DNA from: a virus
Strand: one strand, 5' to 3'
IMG/VR virus record: IMGVR_UViG_3300049825_000266
Coordinates: 1-39,249 of that record
Length of the DNA stretch: 39,249 nucleotides
Shown piece after piece: positions 20,670 through 30,444 of this stretch. The position numbers were made by a program, and so were the translations under genes. The first letter of the stretch is position 1; each line of letters opens with the position of its first letter. The notes beneath the pieces are model-generated. The model worked only from the letters and a program-made list of their open reading frames with translations, ran no database searches and was not told the origin of the DNA.

Positions 20670-21824
20670 TTACAGCGTCGCGCTGTGGGTGATAATGGCG
20701 TGGGCCTCGTCGTTCTGGACTGCAAACGAGTAGTCACCCTTCACCGACATGATTTGGTAATAGCCTTGTGGCTCGAACTTGCGCGCCGCAAAGGGGTCAA
20801 TCGTCACCCAACCCACCTTCTCGCTGTCCAAGATGTAGGTCTTGGTCGAAGGACAGCGCCAATCGACCATCACTTCGATGTTATCGATAATCGGGGTGCG
20901 CAGTTTGGTAATCACACTGCCGCCACGTTCTTCGCTAATGCTGGTCTGCACCAAGCCCTCGTAGAAGCTGCTAATTTTGGTTGCACCCCACGCACTGGTC
21001 ACAATCAGGTCAGGCTTACCACCTGCCAAAAAGATAGTGCGCAGTTGGGTTTCAATCGTGGGCCGCGACAAAGCGGTTGAAGTGTCGCCGGTCAGGTTAG
21101 TGGTGATGTAGGTGCTGAGTCCACCCGCCATCCCGCGCACGGTTTCACTCGGCTGTTGGCGCTTGCCGTAGTAGGCCATGTCGCACAGAAGCAAGGTTAA
21201 TTGCCCAGCGCGCCCACGGCTACCAATCTCACTACGTCCACCGATGAGCTTAGCCAGGTGATAGGCCATCGTGTCAGAGACGCCGTAGTCGGTGGCCATC
21301 TGCTGGTCATCGTTGACGCGTACACCCTCTTCCATCGTCTGCACGTAGTTGTAGGGCGCGGTCATCGTGGTGGTGTGGCCAATGGTATAGTTTGCGCCGG
21401 TCAACTGGGCAATACCGCGCACAGTTACAACCACGTTGTCGGCGTGTGTCGCCGCCGAAGTGCTAGCTTGGGCGCGCGCAACCGTCAACGTATTGCTGCT
21501 GACCGACTCCACCACAACCCATTCTGATTCAAGTTCCAGGATGTGGCCCATATGGAAATACTGCCCGTTGTCCACAACGATGCTGGTCTGACTGGCATCA
21601 ATCGCGCCATTCAATGCATCGACTGTGGGCGACATGGCATCTTCCAGCCATTCCATTTTCTTCGCGCCACCCGGAGGCCAGTTCACAAACTTTGCTTTAC
21701 TCTCGAAGTTCATTCCCAAGCGTTTAAGCAAGGGTGCTTCGGTCCAATCAATCATGCCGATCATCTCTGAGATGATACGGCGTTGAATGGTACTATCTGT
21801 ATACGGAGTTCTTACCGTAGCCAT
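20670..21824 (-). CDS. Major capsid protein, SU10/DUF5309-like
   Basis: 384 residues, HK97-type capsid subunit by family. Typical SU10-family text: APLLKRLGMNFESKAKFVNW near the N-terminus, KKMEWLEDAMSPTVDALNGA, an inserted beta domain (TSIVVDNGQYFHMGHILELE, VARAQASTSAATHADN), then PYNYVQTMEEGVRVND and the C-terminal core. It lies directly after a scaffold-like gene. Its ribosome site is inside TTGGCGACAGGAG, giving 12 bases of complementarity to the sRNA loop, so capsid synthesis may be held back early in infection. Confidence 0.85.
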   Translation of the reverse strand: MATVRTPYTDSTIQRRIISEMIGMIDWTEAPLLKRLGMNFESKAKFVNWPPGGAKKMEWLEDAMSPTVDALNGAIDASQTSIVVDNGQYFHMGHILELESEWVVVESVSSNTLTVARAQASTSAATHADNVVVTVRGIAQLTGANYTIGHTTTMTAPYNYVQTMEEGVRVNDDQQMATDYGVSDTMAYHLAKLIGGRSEIGSRGRAGQLTLLLCDMAYYGKRQQPSETVRGMAGGLSTYITTNLTGDTSTALSRPTIETQLRTIFLAGGKPDLIVTSAWGATKISSFYEGLVQTSISEERGGSVITKLRTPIIDNIEVMVDWRCPSTKTYILDSEKVGWVTIDPFAARKFEPQGYYQIMSVKGDYSFAVQNDEAHAIITHSATL

Positions 21825-21833
21825 GATCTATAT

Positions 21834-21847
21834 TCTCCTGTCGCCAA
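21834..21847 (-). promoter_or_regulatory. sRNA-target motif at the capsid gene start
   Basis: TTGGCGACAGGA, plus a following G that makes AGGAG, lies ten bases before the capsid ATG. It is the longest match (12 bases) to the complement of the loop at 5290-5310. Confidence 0.55.
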
Positions 21848-21850
21848 ATA

Positions 21851-22504
21851 CTATTCTTGTGGGAACATCAGCTTGGCAAGGTCCTTGGCAGTGCGGGCAT
21901 TCTTAAACTTCATATCCCAATCACTTAGGGCTGTCGCCGGTGCGCCGCTCCCAAGGTCTACACGGTTGTTCGCAATCTTCCCCGCACGTTCCGCAACGCG
22001 TTGGGTTTCCTGCGTCTGCCGTTCCTTCGCCTGCTGTTGCTGTATCTCTCGTTGTTTAATCGCTGCCAAACGCCACGCATCCGCCACGTCTGCGGCCTCT
22101 GCAATCGCCTCAACGGGTACGCCCATCTCCTGGGAGACTTCACGTAGTACCCGCATCTTGGCTTGCTCAACACGCACTTCCTCTAGTTGCTGATAGGCCA
22201 TCTGCTCCCGCTGGCGAGTCTCGTCCAACTCGTACTCCAGGCGTTGATAGTCGTCCATCCCAGCTACTCGGCTATTGCGTAACTCGGCCTCACGCTGCGC
22301 CAACATTGCTTGGTAGCGCCGCTCTGTCTCGCTTAGCTTGCGGTCATACTCCGAACGAAAGCGCCGAAACTCTGGCAGTTCGTCAAGGTTGACACGCGGT
22401 TGGGCTGTCGGCTGGGCAACTGGTTCGGCTGTCGATGGGGCTGTCGATTCCTCAACTCCCGTCTCAACTCCTACACCTTGCTCCTGCAACTCCCGCTCAT
22501 CCAT
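21851..22504 (-). CDS. Scaffold-like protein
   Basis: 217 residues from ATG 22504 (AGGAG nine bases upstream). An acidic, proline-containing N-terminus (GVGVETGVEESTAPSTAEPV) precedes a long charged coiled coil (RSEYDRKLSETERRYQAMLA, QRLEYELDETRQREQMAYQQ) and a C-terminal segment that could bind the capsid subunit (SDWDMKFKNARTAKDLAKLM). Size, composition and position directly before the capsid gene fit a head-assembly scaffold. It is translated from a leader with an intrinsic terminator. Confidence 0.75.
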   Translation of the reverse strand: MDERELQEQGVGVETGVEESTAPSTAEPVAQPTAQPRVNLDELPEFRRFRSEYDRKLSETERRYQAMLAQREAELRNSRVAGMDDYQRLEYELDETRQREQMAYQQLEEVRVEQAKMRVLREVSQEMGVPVEAIAEAADVADAWRLAAIKQREIQQQQAKERQTQETQRVAERAGKIANNRVDLGSGAPATALSDWDMKFKNARTAKDLAKLMFPQE

Positions 22505-22524
22505 CTGGTTTTTCTCCTGAAAAC

Positions 22525-22602
22525 AAAAAGGGCGGGAAAGCCTGCAACATTTAATGCTTCGCAAATATGCTTGCGTGGTGATGTGCAATAGCTTTCCCGC
22601 CC
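22525..22602 (-). terminator. Attenuator hairpin before scaffold/capsid
   Basis: Minus-strand GGGCGGGAAAGC (22602-22591) pairs perfectly over 12 bp with GCTTTCCCGCCC (22541-22530), followed by TTTTTGTTTT. The 49-nt loop has its own small stem (CGCAA/TTGCG). It stands between the promoter and the scaffold ATG, so it would reduce late transcription unless relieved. Confidence 0.75.
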
Positions 22603-22692
22603 AGTGGTGAGACTTATTCGATTGACTAACTGTTAGTATAGGGTGGCTAGCACCTCACCGCACGAGGCGGAATTTCGCCAACAGTTAGTTGT
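22525..22692 (-). ncRNA. Riboswitch-like leader RNA B (scaffold/capsid)
   Basis: From a start near 22692 the leader folds as a closed domain: stem CTAACTGTT/AACAGTTAG (22688-22680 with 22634-22626), an inner GGCG/CGCC hairpin (22679-22666) and a GGTG/CACC hairpin (22654-22642). GGTGAG (22659-22654) can pair with the downstream CTCACC (22611-22606) as a pseudoknot. The terminator hairpin follows. A homologous leader precedes the portal gene. No known riboswitch class was recognised. Confidence 0.6.
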
Positions 22693-22698
22693 GTCTAC

Positions 22699-22726
22699 AA
22701 TTTAACATAACTTACGTTGTTGTCAA
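22699..22726 (-). promoter_or_regulatory. Promoter for scaffold/capsid genes
   Basis: Minus-strand TTGACA (22726-22721), a 16-bp spacer, then TAAATT (22704-22699). It lies just after the stop of the giant gene. The transcript would begin near 22692, at the edge of the folded leader. Confidence 0.6.
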
Positions 22727-22736
22727 TACCTGCTTG

Positions 22737-25700
22737 CTACCAGCTTAACTTCTTCCACGCCTTGATTGCCTCTGGTCCAATGTCAGGAGGGTTAACCCGT
22801 ACCTGATTGGGGGCTTGGTAGACCGACCGCTGCGGGTCCACGTTCAACCACTCGCTCAACCCCTTGGCGTAGACATCTGGTGGGTAGTAGTTGCCCCCAC
22901 CGCCTCCACCACCGCCTCCACCGTAGTAGCGTCTACTGCTGTAGCCTCGTCCGCCCCCACTGCTGTAGCGACGATTATTATAGCCGCGCCGGTTGTAGCT
23001 GTTGCGTCGATAGCCGCCCCCTCCGCTGCTGTCGCCCTTGGCCTCGTTCGCTGCCCGTACCTGCTTCTCAAGCTCACTCATGTACTTGGTCTTCTCGGCC
23101 TCGATGATGGCCGCTGCGGTTTCGGGGTCGCCTGCCAAGTTGGTCATGCCCGCATCAAAGGTTCCCTCTCCGGTTGGCCGCATCGGATAGCCCAAGGCAT
23201 TCTGTAAGTTAAACGTGTCTGCGCTGTTGCTGCGCAGGTAGTCACTGATCGATGTGGGCGCATTCGTCACAGGTAGCCCAGCCAACTGGCGCATAGCCAC
23301 AGGGTCGTTAATCAACTCGGCCACACGGTCCACGATAGCCTTATCATAGGCTGCTTTGTCGGCATCATACTTATCCTTGGCATCAAAGTAAGTGTTGTAC
23401 TGTGCCTTGGTAGCATTGTCGCCGGGATACACAGGGAATACAGGTGCGTCGATTTCTTCCTTGGCCTTGTAGTAGGCCGCGGTGCGCACCTTGATCTGAA
23501 TCTCTTCGGGCGCATAGCCGGGGTAACGTTCACCCCCTGACGGCTCAAAGGTGGTAGCGCTTGGATACTTCTCGTCGAGATACTGGTTGACCGTATCGCC
23601 AAAGTAGTCGCCCTCTACCCCCACTCTATCCGCCATCCACTGGTCCTTGAACTCGTTAATCTGGAAGTTCTTGGGCGTGCCGTTGAACCCGCTGATAAAC
23701 CCATCAGTGGCCGCCATCAGTTCAGCGTTGAGTGCTTCCTTCTCTGCGCTCTTGGCATCGGTCGCCATGCTTACCCCTGGCCGCCCATCCTCTGGTCGCC
23801 ACACGCCCGACTTGCTCCACGATAGGGCCGCATCGGGTTTCTGTGTGTCGGCTGCCGCTTTGCTACCGTAGGGGTTCTGCTCCCCATATTTATAATCACG
23901 ATAGTTCTGTGCCGCCCCGCTCCATTGCCCTTCGGTCGTGTCGTAGGGTCGTACACTCATACCAGTGGCCCAGGATGTTAGCGCTGTGTTCAGGTCCACC
24001 CCTGCGGCCTGTCGCATGGCCCTGTCAAGAATGGCCTCGATTGCCTTGGGGTCGTAGGCCCCCGTCATCTCTTCGGGCAACTCTTCCCCGCCCTGCTTCA
24101 ATTGCCATAAGTAATCGTGCGCCCAGCGTGCTTGCTCTCTGGTAATCTCGCCCTTCACTGCCATGTTGTTGAGCGTGCGCGCTACGCTGTTCTCAAAGTA
24201 GCCAGGGACAACATACTGCGCCGCTTCTGGCCCTAAGTACTTAATCGCCGCTGCTGCGGCAATGCGCCCTTGCGGTAGGTAGTTGGCCCAGTAGATGTCA
24301 TTGTTCCACTTCTCACCCCCGGCCAAGTTCTCTTTTACTTTTAAGGCTGCATCCCACCACGGATAGGGTGACAGGTTAGCTGCCCGCATACTCTCGGCTG
24401 CATACCCTAATGCAGTGTTGGCGCTCTCCGGGTCGGCGTAGTCGTTGGATGTGAAGATACCCGCGGCTGGCCAATACTTGCTTGGCAGTACCCGCAACCA
24501 CTGTTGCACCCCATCGACCGACATAATCGGGAATGCCCCTTCGTAGCGTTGGGGCGCGTCCTGCTGCTCCTGCACGCTTCTAATCTCGCGCTCGGCCTGC
24601 ATCACCCTGCGCCATATCTGCGGCTGGAAGATGGCACGCTCTAAACTATTCTTGGCCGTCCTTGTCATCCAGAACCCGTAAGGCATATACAGCCCCAGGA
24701 TTTCATCAAGCCGTGTCTGGTTGGCAAAGTCCACCATCGTAAACGAACGCATCCGATTACCGTATTCACTGGCCGCATACTTCACATTGTCCCAAGCGGG
24801 GAGAACATTCTTTCTGAATTCCTCCAAGGCCCGTAGATTTTGCCCCTGGCCTATCATCCGCTGCCCTGGCTGGAGAATTTCGTCCATGTTATTCTCCATG
24901 TAGGTTAGGATGTTCTCTAACTGCTGTTTGGCAAAGGCCGCGCCATGGGCCAACTCGCCTGCTGTTGCCCCTCCCGCCTCGGTAGTGCGTCGCAGAATGT
25001 CTGCTTGTTCCTTGGCTACATTTTTCTTGCCCCACCATCCGCCGAAGTTCAACGCCTTGGCTACCTTCTCAGGGTCTAGCGCCGCAACGGTAAAGTCATA
25101 GGTGCGCATCTCTGGCCCAGGTGCTGCTGCGCCCGGCTTAATGGCGCGTAGATCTATGTACTCCTGCACCATGCGATTGATTGACTCATGGTCGGTAAAG
25201 GTGTAGCCCGCCACCTTGCGCCCACTCATTGTATCCAAATCTCTTTTGCTGAGCGCGTTTCGCCCCTTACGTACCTTGTCTGCCATCTCATCTAGTGGGG
25301 GAACACCATCAGTATTTACATAATCTTGCCACGCCTTGCGCACATCCGTCGCGGTATAGCCTGTGCTGCCCTTAGCGATAATAGGCTTAGTTGGCACAAA
25401 AGGCACAGGAGGAACGTCTGCCGCTGGCGTAGGGGCCGCCGCTCGACTTGGGATAGGAATATCTGGCGTTATCTCTGGCGTTGTGCCGCTTGGATACAAG
25501 CCACCATTATCGACAAATGTATAGGTCGCGGCTGCGTCTGGTGCGGGTGTAGGTGCCGCACGTCTGGCCAATGCTTCCATCGCCGCCTGATACTGCTCCG
25601 GCGTCAGGTCTCGCAAGCCACGTAGCTTTAGCCCCAAGTCTTTATTGATGGTGTTGACTAGCCGCCTATCCAGTGGCTTGCCTGCGTCGGTAGCCGTCTG

Positions 25701-28700
25701 AATGCCCGCATCGCGTGCGGCCTGCCGTAGTGCTTTCAGGTCGTTGGCCGGTGCTGCCTTGCGCTGTAGTCGCTGCTGGCCCATGTCGTAATACTGCTGC
25801 AATAGTCGGTCTACATCAGCCTGATTGTCAATACGCTGGCCTGCAATGGTCGTTCCGTACAAATCCTCGAACTTACGTTCTGGCACGCTGACAACGCCAT
25901 TGCGAGTATAGGATTGAATAGCGCGGTCGATGGTGAGATAGCCGCCCTCGCCCTTGGCTACTCTATCCCACTCTGCCCGAATCGTTCCGCGCGTCTCTGC
26001 CCCTCCACTGACTGCTGCTGCTGCCCGTTCTGCGCGTAAGCCCTGCGCCTCATCTAGCGCACGACTGCCAGGGAAGCCCACATCAGCGCTGGCCAAGCGT
26101 TCCACGTTCGCATCAAACACGTCAGCCGTAGCGCCTGCTTCTTCCAGTGCGGCCACTGCTTCGGGCGGATAGGGGTTCTGTGCGGCGTTCTGTGCCAGGT
26201 AATCATCAATGGCCTTGTTCGTGTTCGCTGGCAGTGCTTGGGCTGGCTTCGGCTTGGGTGCGTTGTAGTAGTTGGCCAGGTCGTCGGTAGCCTGTGTTGC
26301 GCCACCAGCAGCAACACTCGTTACACCCTTAGCCTCTAGCTTAATGCCCTCCTCGGTGATGTGGCGCGTGGACTGTTCCCACACTGCGCGCTCGTACTGG
26401 CGTTGTTGGCGGCGTACTTCATTGCGAACCTGAAAGAACTTCTCCCACTCCATATCATTATTGGCTTTTAACGCAACCTGCCGCGCTTTGTCAAGATATA
26501 TGTTTGCGTCTGCGCCTGCCATCTGAATATTGTGTTCAGCCGAAACAATAAAATCCATCGCATCGACATTCAGGAAGCGAATCGCGGCGGCATAGGCGCG
26601 CGCTACCGCGCGGTCGCTGATAGCCCGCCCCGCGTCGATAACCTGTTTTAACCGTGGGTCATAGCGCCCGCTCCCCGGCTCAAGCTTCATCGTCTCCCAT
26701 AGCCGCGCTTCGTTCTGGCTCGCGGTACGCTCCAAGATGTCCCAACGTGGCGCGGTTGCCTGTCCACTACTGATCGCCGCGCTGCCATCTTCCAACAGTT
26801 GATTAACACGCATGTTTCGATCAGTCCACAGCCGATTGTTCGCCGCCCAATGGTCTTGCCATGCTTTGTTTTTCGCTGCCCCCGTTAATCCATTCGCAGC
26901 ATCGGCCATCTCATTCAGTTGGTGACGTACCGCCGCAGTCAGGTCGTTGACTTGGCCCCAAATGTTGTAGAGAAGATAGCGGTTCTTAGGAGCGGCTGAT
27001 TCGGTAACAAGCTGTGTTAGGGTTGCCATCCGCCCCTGCGTCGCGGTCATCTCGTCGGCCAGTTGTTTCGTCGTGGCCTGCGCTACCTCTGCCGGGACAT
27101 CGCCATATTTGGTAGCCATGTTCGCCGCTTGTTTAATCTCGGCGGCATCCTGTAGTACTTCCTGCTTCTGCCAAACGTAGCGGGGCAGGGCGCTTGGGCC
27201 ACTGGCTATCAACTCATCCCAATACTGCGCCGTTTCCTGCCCCCACGCCTGCACTGCCTTCACTGCCTCATCACGTGATGTCGCCGTGCGGATAATGGTA
27301 TTCAATCCCTCTACCATATCGGGCGGAATCGCATCAAGCCAAGTAGGATTGACATCGGATAGGGCCAGTACTTTGGTTTGGCCGTTGAGTAGTTTATTAA
27401 ACTCGCTAGTTAAATCTCCACCCTGTAACCCAGTCTCATAGAGATGGGTGATGATGCGCCGTGCGTCCTTCTCCGCTACACCAGCGGCCTGTAGAATGGG
27501 CGTCAGTGTTTGGGTAAGGGTATTGCGCCCCACATTGCGCAAAGCCTTTGTAGCGGCACTGTAGTAAACCCGCTTGCCAACTTGTTCATCGATCTGGCCA
27601 TAGGCGCGCTTGAGGAACTTGAATGGCCCCTTGCTGCTAATCTGACTAGCACTGCTGGCTGCACTCTCGACACTGGCAAAGCCCCGGCTGGTTGGGTCCA
27701 CGCCAAACTGCTTAGTTATCCAATCATCAATATACTTGCTGCCGCGTAGGCTCACCATGCCGTCGCCTGCTGCGGTAGCCAAGCCGCCTATGATGTTAGT
27801 GGCCCAAGTGCCGGGTGATGAAAGGATGTAGAAGGGGGAAACAATGGCCCGTTGGAATGCGCCGACTTCACCAAGCAAACTTTTCTGTGCTGCAACCCCG
27901 CCCCCTACTTCCTTCTGTAGCTTGCGCGCTTCGGCCATCGTCATCGGTTCAGACTTGCCGATAACCTGCTTGGCTGCGTCTACATATTCCAGGGTGTATT
28001 GACTCGGCTTGCCGGTACTGATGATACGCGCCGTGGTTGCGCCGGTGGGAATGTCTGCCGCTTCATCCGCCACGTTGAAGAACTTGTAGCCCGCTTGATT
28101 CATTTCGTCCATGAAGGTAGTAACAAAGTCTACCTTGTTGAGAATCGGCCCATCCTTCAGCACAGGAGAAGCCAGGATGTTCTGTGCTGCTTGCTGGTAA
28201 ATGCGCAGGGGTTCTTTAATGCGCTGTAGGTTCATGCCCCCAAAGCGCACTAGCCCCTTCTCATCCATGCGCGCGAGGAGGCCAGGGGATTGAAAGCCTG
28301 CCCCCGGCACACCCGTAATTAACTTGCGCGGGTCAGTGGCCAGTTGGGTCAACAGGTAAGCCGCATCTCTTGGCGTCTCCACATCGCCAAGAAGATTTAC
28401 GGTGTAGCGCAGCATGTTGTCGGTTGCCATGTTTGCGCGTGCCGTGCCTATGCTCCGCAGATTCCAAGCTTTGTTGTAGGTGCTGCGTTGTGCTGCTACT
28501 TGGGCGGTGTTCTCGGCTGTCACCACCATGTCATCCAAGGCACGCACAACCCGTTCCGTTGGTGTCGCCACTTCATTCGCTACTCTGGTCAGCCTCCGCG
28601 CTGCCGGGGTCATGCCGGTTAGGGCGAAGACATTACCTAGTAGGTCCGTAACATCGGGCGTCAACACTTCCATGATAAGTTGCGCGACGATGTTGGTGTT

Positions 28701-30383
28701 CTGGTTGACAAGCTCCTGGGGGTGCATGTTCTCTAACTGCCAAGCGTTGCTCCCCGCTTCTGCCGCTTGTCGCCATAGCTCATCACGTGCGGCCTCGCTG
28801 GTAGACTGTGCGCCCTCTTGCCATGCCCGCGCCGCTGTCTGGTTGTACTCGTCAACCATCGTCTGCTGGTTGGTCAGTGCATCATAAGTCTTGGCCACAG
28901 ATTCAGGGTCAGCCCAGTTCAGGAACGAACGTTCCCGGTTCATCGCCCGCGTCTCTGGCCCTTGCTGTAGCCCCTGCTGGAAGGTATCAGGCTGCACGGC
29001 ATCCCGGTACTCTTGGGTGTACTTGTTGAACGACTTCCACCAGTTCATCGCTAAGCGCTGAATCTCCTGCGCTGGTGCGCGCAGTTGCGTGTTCGTCTCG
29101 TTGGGCAGTAACGAAGGAATACTCTTTAGTAGGTCAATACCCGAATAGCGCAAGCTGGCGTTGGCCGGTCCAAGCGGTAGCCCACCAATCCCTGGCACTC
29201 CCTCCGGTACATCAAAGCCAGTCATCAAGTAGTCTTGGGTTAACTGTGCCCCAGCCAGGGTATTCATCGCCCCTTGCTTCAGTCGGCCAGTGTACTGGTT
29301 AAGGTCTAGTAGCTCCCCCATCGGCGCAAAGTAGGGCGCAATGTTCATGTTCTCCAGTGCGCCGCGGCCTACTTCTTCGCCGGTCTTCATCCCTACACTC
29401 ATCTCGGCCAGGCTGCGGCCCATGCCCGCTACATCACCCCAAGCATTAGTAGCAAAATCAACCAGCCCTTGGCCCACGTCGCCCCAATTGCTGCGCTGCT
29501 TGTAGTTCTGGCGATTCTGGTCCACACTCTGGCCAAAGCGTTCATAGGCTGCGCTGTTGCCCACGTCCTCCGCTACCCCTTGCCAACCATTGACCGCCAT
29601 CCGTACCGGTTCCATTGACTGGTCTGCCCAAGTACCGATCTGGTTGGTAAGCTGTTTTCCTACATCGCCCCACCCCTCGGCCACACGCCGCGCAGGGTCA
29701 AGGGCTTGTTCGGTCTGCTGGCCCATGTAGCCCTGATAGCCACCCTTGACGAGTGAAGCAACAGAATCGCGTAGCTCCGGTTGACGCACTGCTGCTGCTG
29801 CCGCTAGCGCCCCTACAGGTTGCGAGAAAGCAAAGTTCTTGGGTAGCCAAGCATTGATACCCGTTGGCTGCTGTCGTGGTCCCTGTGCCGTGTTGGGGTC
29901 GTAGGGTTGCAACGTAGTCGTACGCGTGGGGGATTGCTGTTGCTGTGCCGTGAACTGGCCAGGGCGCGTGTCTACCCTGTCGATACTGTAATCGAATTGC
30001 GGTTGTTTCGTCTCGTACTGGACGGGTTTAGTCGGCGCGTTGTAACTACCCCGTAGTCTGTCACTGGTAGAGATAGCAGGCTCGACAACCTTCGTCTTCC
30101 ACTTGTCCAGCGCTTCGGAGAAGGAGTCCTTCTTCTTCGCCTTGGGCTTCGGTTTGGCCGTTTGAACCGCGGGCGTACTGCTGCCACTACGCAAGCGATC
30201 TGATGTAGACACAGGACGCGGTGCTGGTCCCTGCGTGCGGCCAAGGTCGTTCTCGCGCAGACGGTCACTGGTTGATGTGGTAGTCGTCTTCTTCTTGGTC
30301 GTTGGCTTGGTCGTTACCGCGGGCTTTTTCGTCCACGAACTTAGCGCCTTGTCCCAATCACTGGCGGTTGTTTTCTTTGCCAT
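22737..30383 (-). CDS. Giant internal-virion-type protein (2548 aa)
   Basis: One uninterrupted frame of 7.6 kb. The first 160 residues are basic/polar and hold three STSDRLR motifs. Long helical stretches follow, with a few hydrophobic segments (NPIVSPFYILSSPGTWATNI type, near 870). A 1500-1700 region has Pro/Ala-rich linkers between short repeated domains (VRKAWQDYVNTDG; YTFVDNGG; YTFTDHESI). Near 1890 is a conserved-looking block (LGLYMPYGFWMTRTAKNSLE). The C-terminus has a Gly/Arg/Tyr-rich tail with a run of ten glycines. Size, position next to portal and composition suggest an ejected inner-core or polyvalent protein delivered with the DNA. No enzyme motif was identified with certainty. 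Confidence 0.7.
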   Translation of the reverse strand: MAKKTTASDWDKALSSWTKKPAVTTKPTTKKKTTTTSTSDRLRENDLGRTQGPAPRPVSTSDRLRSGSSTPAVQTAKPKPKAKKKDSFSEALDKWKTKVVEPAISTSDRLRGSYNAPTKPVQYETKQPQFDYSIDRVDTRPGQFTAQQQQSPTRTTTLQPYDPNTAQGPRQQPTGINAWLPKNFAFSQPVGALAAAAAVRQPELRDSVASLVKGGYQGYMGQQTEQALDPARRVAEGWGDVGKQLTNQIGTWADQSMEPVRMAVNGWQGVAEDVGNSAAYERFGQSVDQNRQNYKQRSNWGDVGQGLVDFATNAWGDVAGMGRSLAEMSVGMKTGEEVGRGALENMNIAPYFAPMGELLDLNQYTGRLKQGAMNTLAGAQLTQDYLMTGFDVPEGVPGIGGLPLGPANASLRYSGIDLLKSIPSLLPNETNTQLRAPAQEIQRLAMNWWKSFNKYTQEYRDAVQPDTFQQGLQQGPETRAMNRERSFLNWADPESVAKTYDALTNQQTMVDEYNQTAARAWQEGAQSTSEAARDELWRQAAEAGSNAWQLENMHPQELVNQNTNIVAQLIMEVLTPDVTDLLGNVFALTGMTPAARRLTRVANEVATPTERVVRALDDMVVTAENTAQVAAQRSTYNKAWNLRSIGTARANMATDNMLRYTVNLLGDVETPRDAAYLLTQLATDPRKLITGVPGAGFQSPGLLARMDEKGLVRFGGMNLQRIKEPLRIYQQAAQNILASPVLKDGPILNKVDFVTTFMDEMNQAGYKFFNVADEAADIPTGATTARIISTGKPSQYTLEYVDAAKQVIGKSEPMTMAEARKLQKEVGGGVAAQKSLLGEVGAFQRAIVSPFYILSSPGTWATNIIGGLATAAGDGMVSLRGSKYIDDWITKQFGVDPTSRGFASVESAASSASQISSKGPFKFLKRAYGQIDEQVGKRVYYSAATKALRNVGRNTLTQTLTPILQAAGVAEKDARRIITHLYETGLQGGDLTSEFNKLLNGQTKVLALSDVNPTWLDAIPPDMVEGLNTIIRTATSRDEAVKAVQAWGQETAQYWDELIASGPSALPRYVWQKQEVLQDAAEIKQAANMATKYGDVPAEVAQATTKQLADEMTATQGRMATLTQLVTESAAPKNRYLLYNIWGQVNDLTAAVRHQLNEMADAANGLTGAAKNKAWQDHWAANNRLWTDRNMRVNQLLEDGSAAISSGQATAPRWDILERTASQNEARLWETMKLEPGSGRYDPRLKQVIDAGRAISDRAVARAYAAAIRFLNVDAMDFIVSAEHNIQMAGADANIYLDKARQVALKANNDMEWEKFFQVRNEVRRQQRQYERAVWEQSTRHITEEGIKLEAKGVTSVAAGGATQATDDLANYYNAPKPKPAQALPANTNKAIDDYLAQNAAQNPYPPEAVAALEEAGATADVFDANVERLASADVGFPGSRALDEAQGLRAERAAAAVSGGAETRGTIRAEWDRVAKGEGGYLTIDRAIQSYTRNGVVSVPERKFEDLYGTTIAGQRIDNQADVDRLLQQYYDMGQQRLQRKAAPANDLKALRQAARDAGIQTATDAGKPLDRRLVNTINKDLGLKLRGLRDLTPEQYQAAMEALARRAAPTPAPDAAATYTFVDNGGLYPSGTTPEITPDIPIPSRAAAPTPAADVPPVPFVPTKPIIAKGSTGYTATDVRKAWQDYVNTDGVPPLDEMADKVRKGRNALSKRDLDTMSGRKVAGYTFTDHESINRMVQEYIDLRAIKPGAAAPGPEMRTYDFTVAALDPEKVAKALNFGGWWGKKNVAKEQADILRRTTEAGGATAGELAHGAAFAKQQLENILTYMENNMDEILQPGQRMIGQGQNLRALEEFRKNVLPAWDNVKYAASEYGNRMRSFTMVDFANQTRLDEILGLYMPYGFWMTRTAKNSLERAIFQPQIWRRVMQAEREIRSVQEQQDAPQRYEGAFPIMSVDGVQQWLRVLPSKYWPAAGIFTSNDYADPESANTALGYAAESMRAANLSPYPWWDAALKVKENLAGGEKWNNDIYWANYLPQGRIAAAAAIKYLGPEAAQYVVPGYFENSVARTLNNMAVKGEITREQARWAHDYLWQLKQGGEELPEEMTGAYDPKAIEAILDRAMRQAAGVDLNTALTSWATGMSVRPYDTTEGQWSGAAQNYRDYKYGEQNPYGSKAAADTQKPDAALSWSKSGVWRPEDGRPGVSMATDAKSAEKEALNAELMAATDGFISGFNGTPKNFQINEFKDQWMADRVGVEGDYFGDTVNQYLDEKYPSATTFEPSGGERYPGYAPEEIQIKVRTAAYYKAKEEIDAPVFPVYPGDNATKAQYNTYFDAKDKYDADKAAYDKAIVDRVAELINDPVAMRQLAGLPVTNAPTSISDYLRSNSADTFNLQNALGYPMRPTGEGTFDAGMTNLAGDPETAAAIIEAEKTKYMSELEKQVRAANEAKGDSSGGGGYRRNSYNRRGYNNRRYSSGGGRGYSSRRYYGGGGGGGGGGNYYPPDVYAKGLSEWLNVDPQRSVYQAPNQVRVNPPDIGPEAIKAWKKLSW

Positions 30384-30444
30384 ATCCCTTTTCTCGGGTC
30401 GATGACTTACACGAGTAGGCCGGTAAAAACTATGCTATGCTTGC

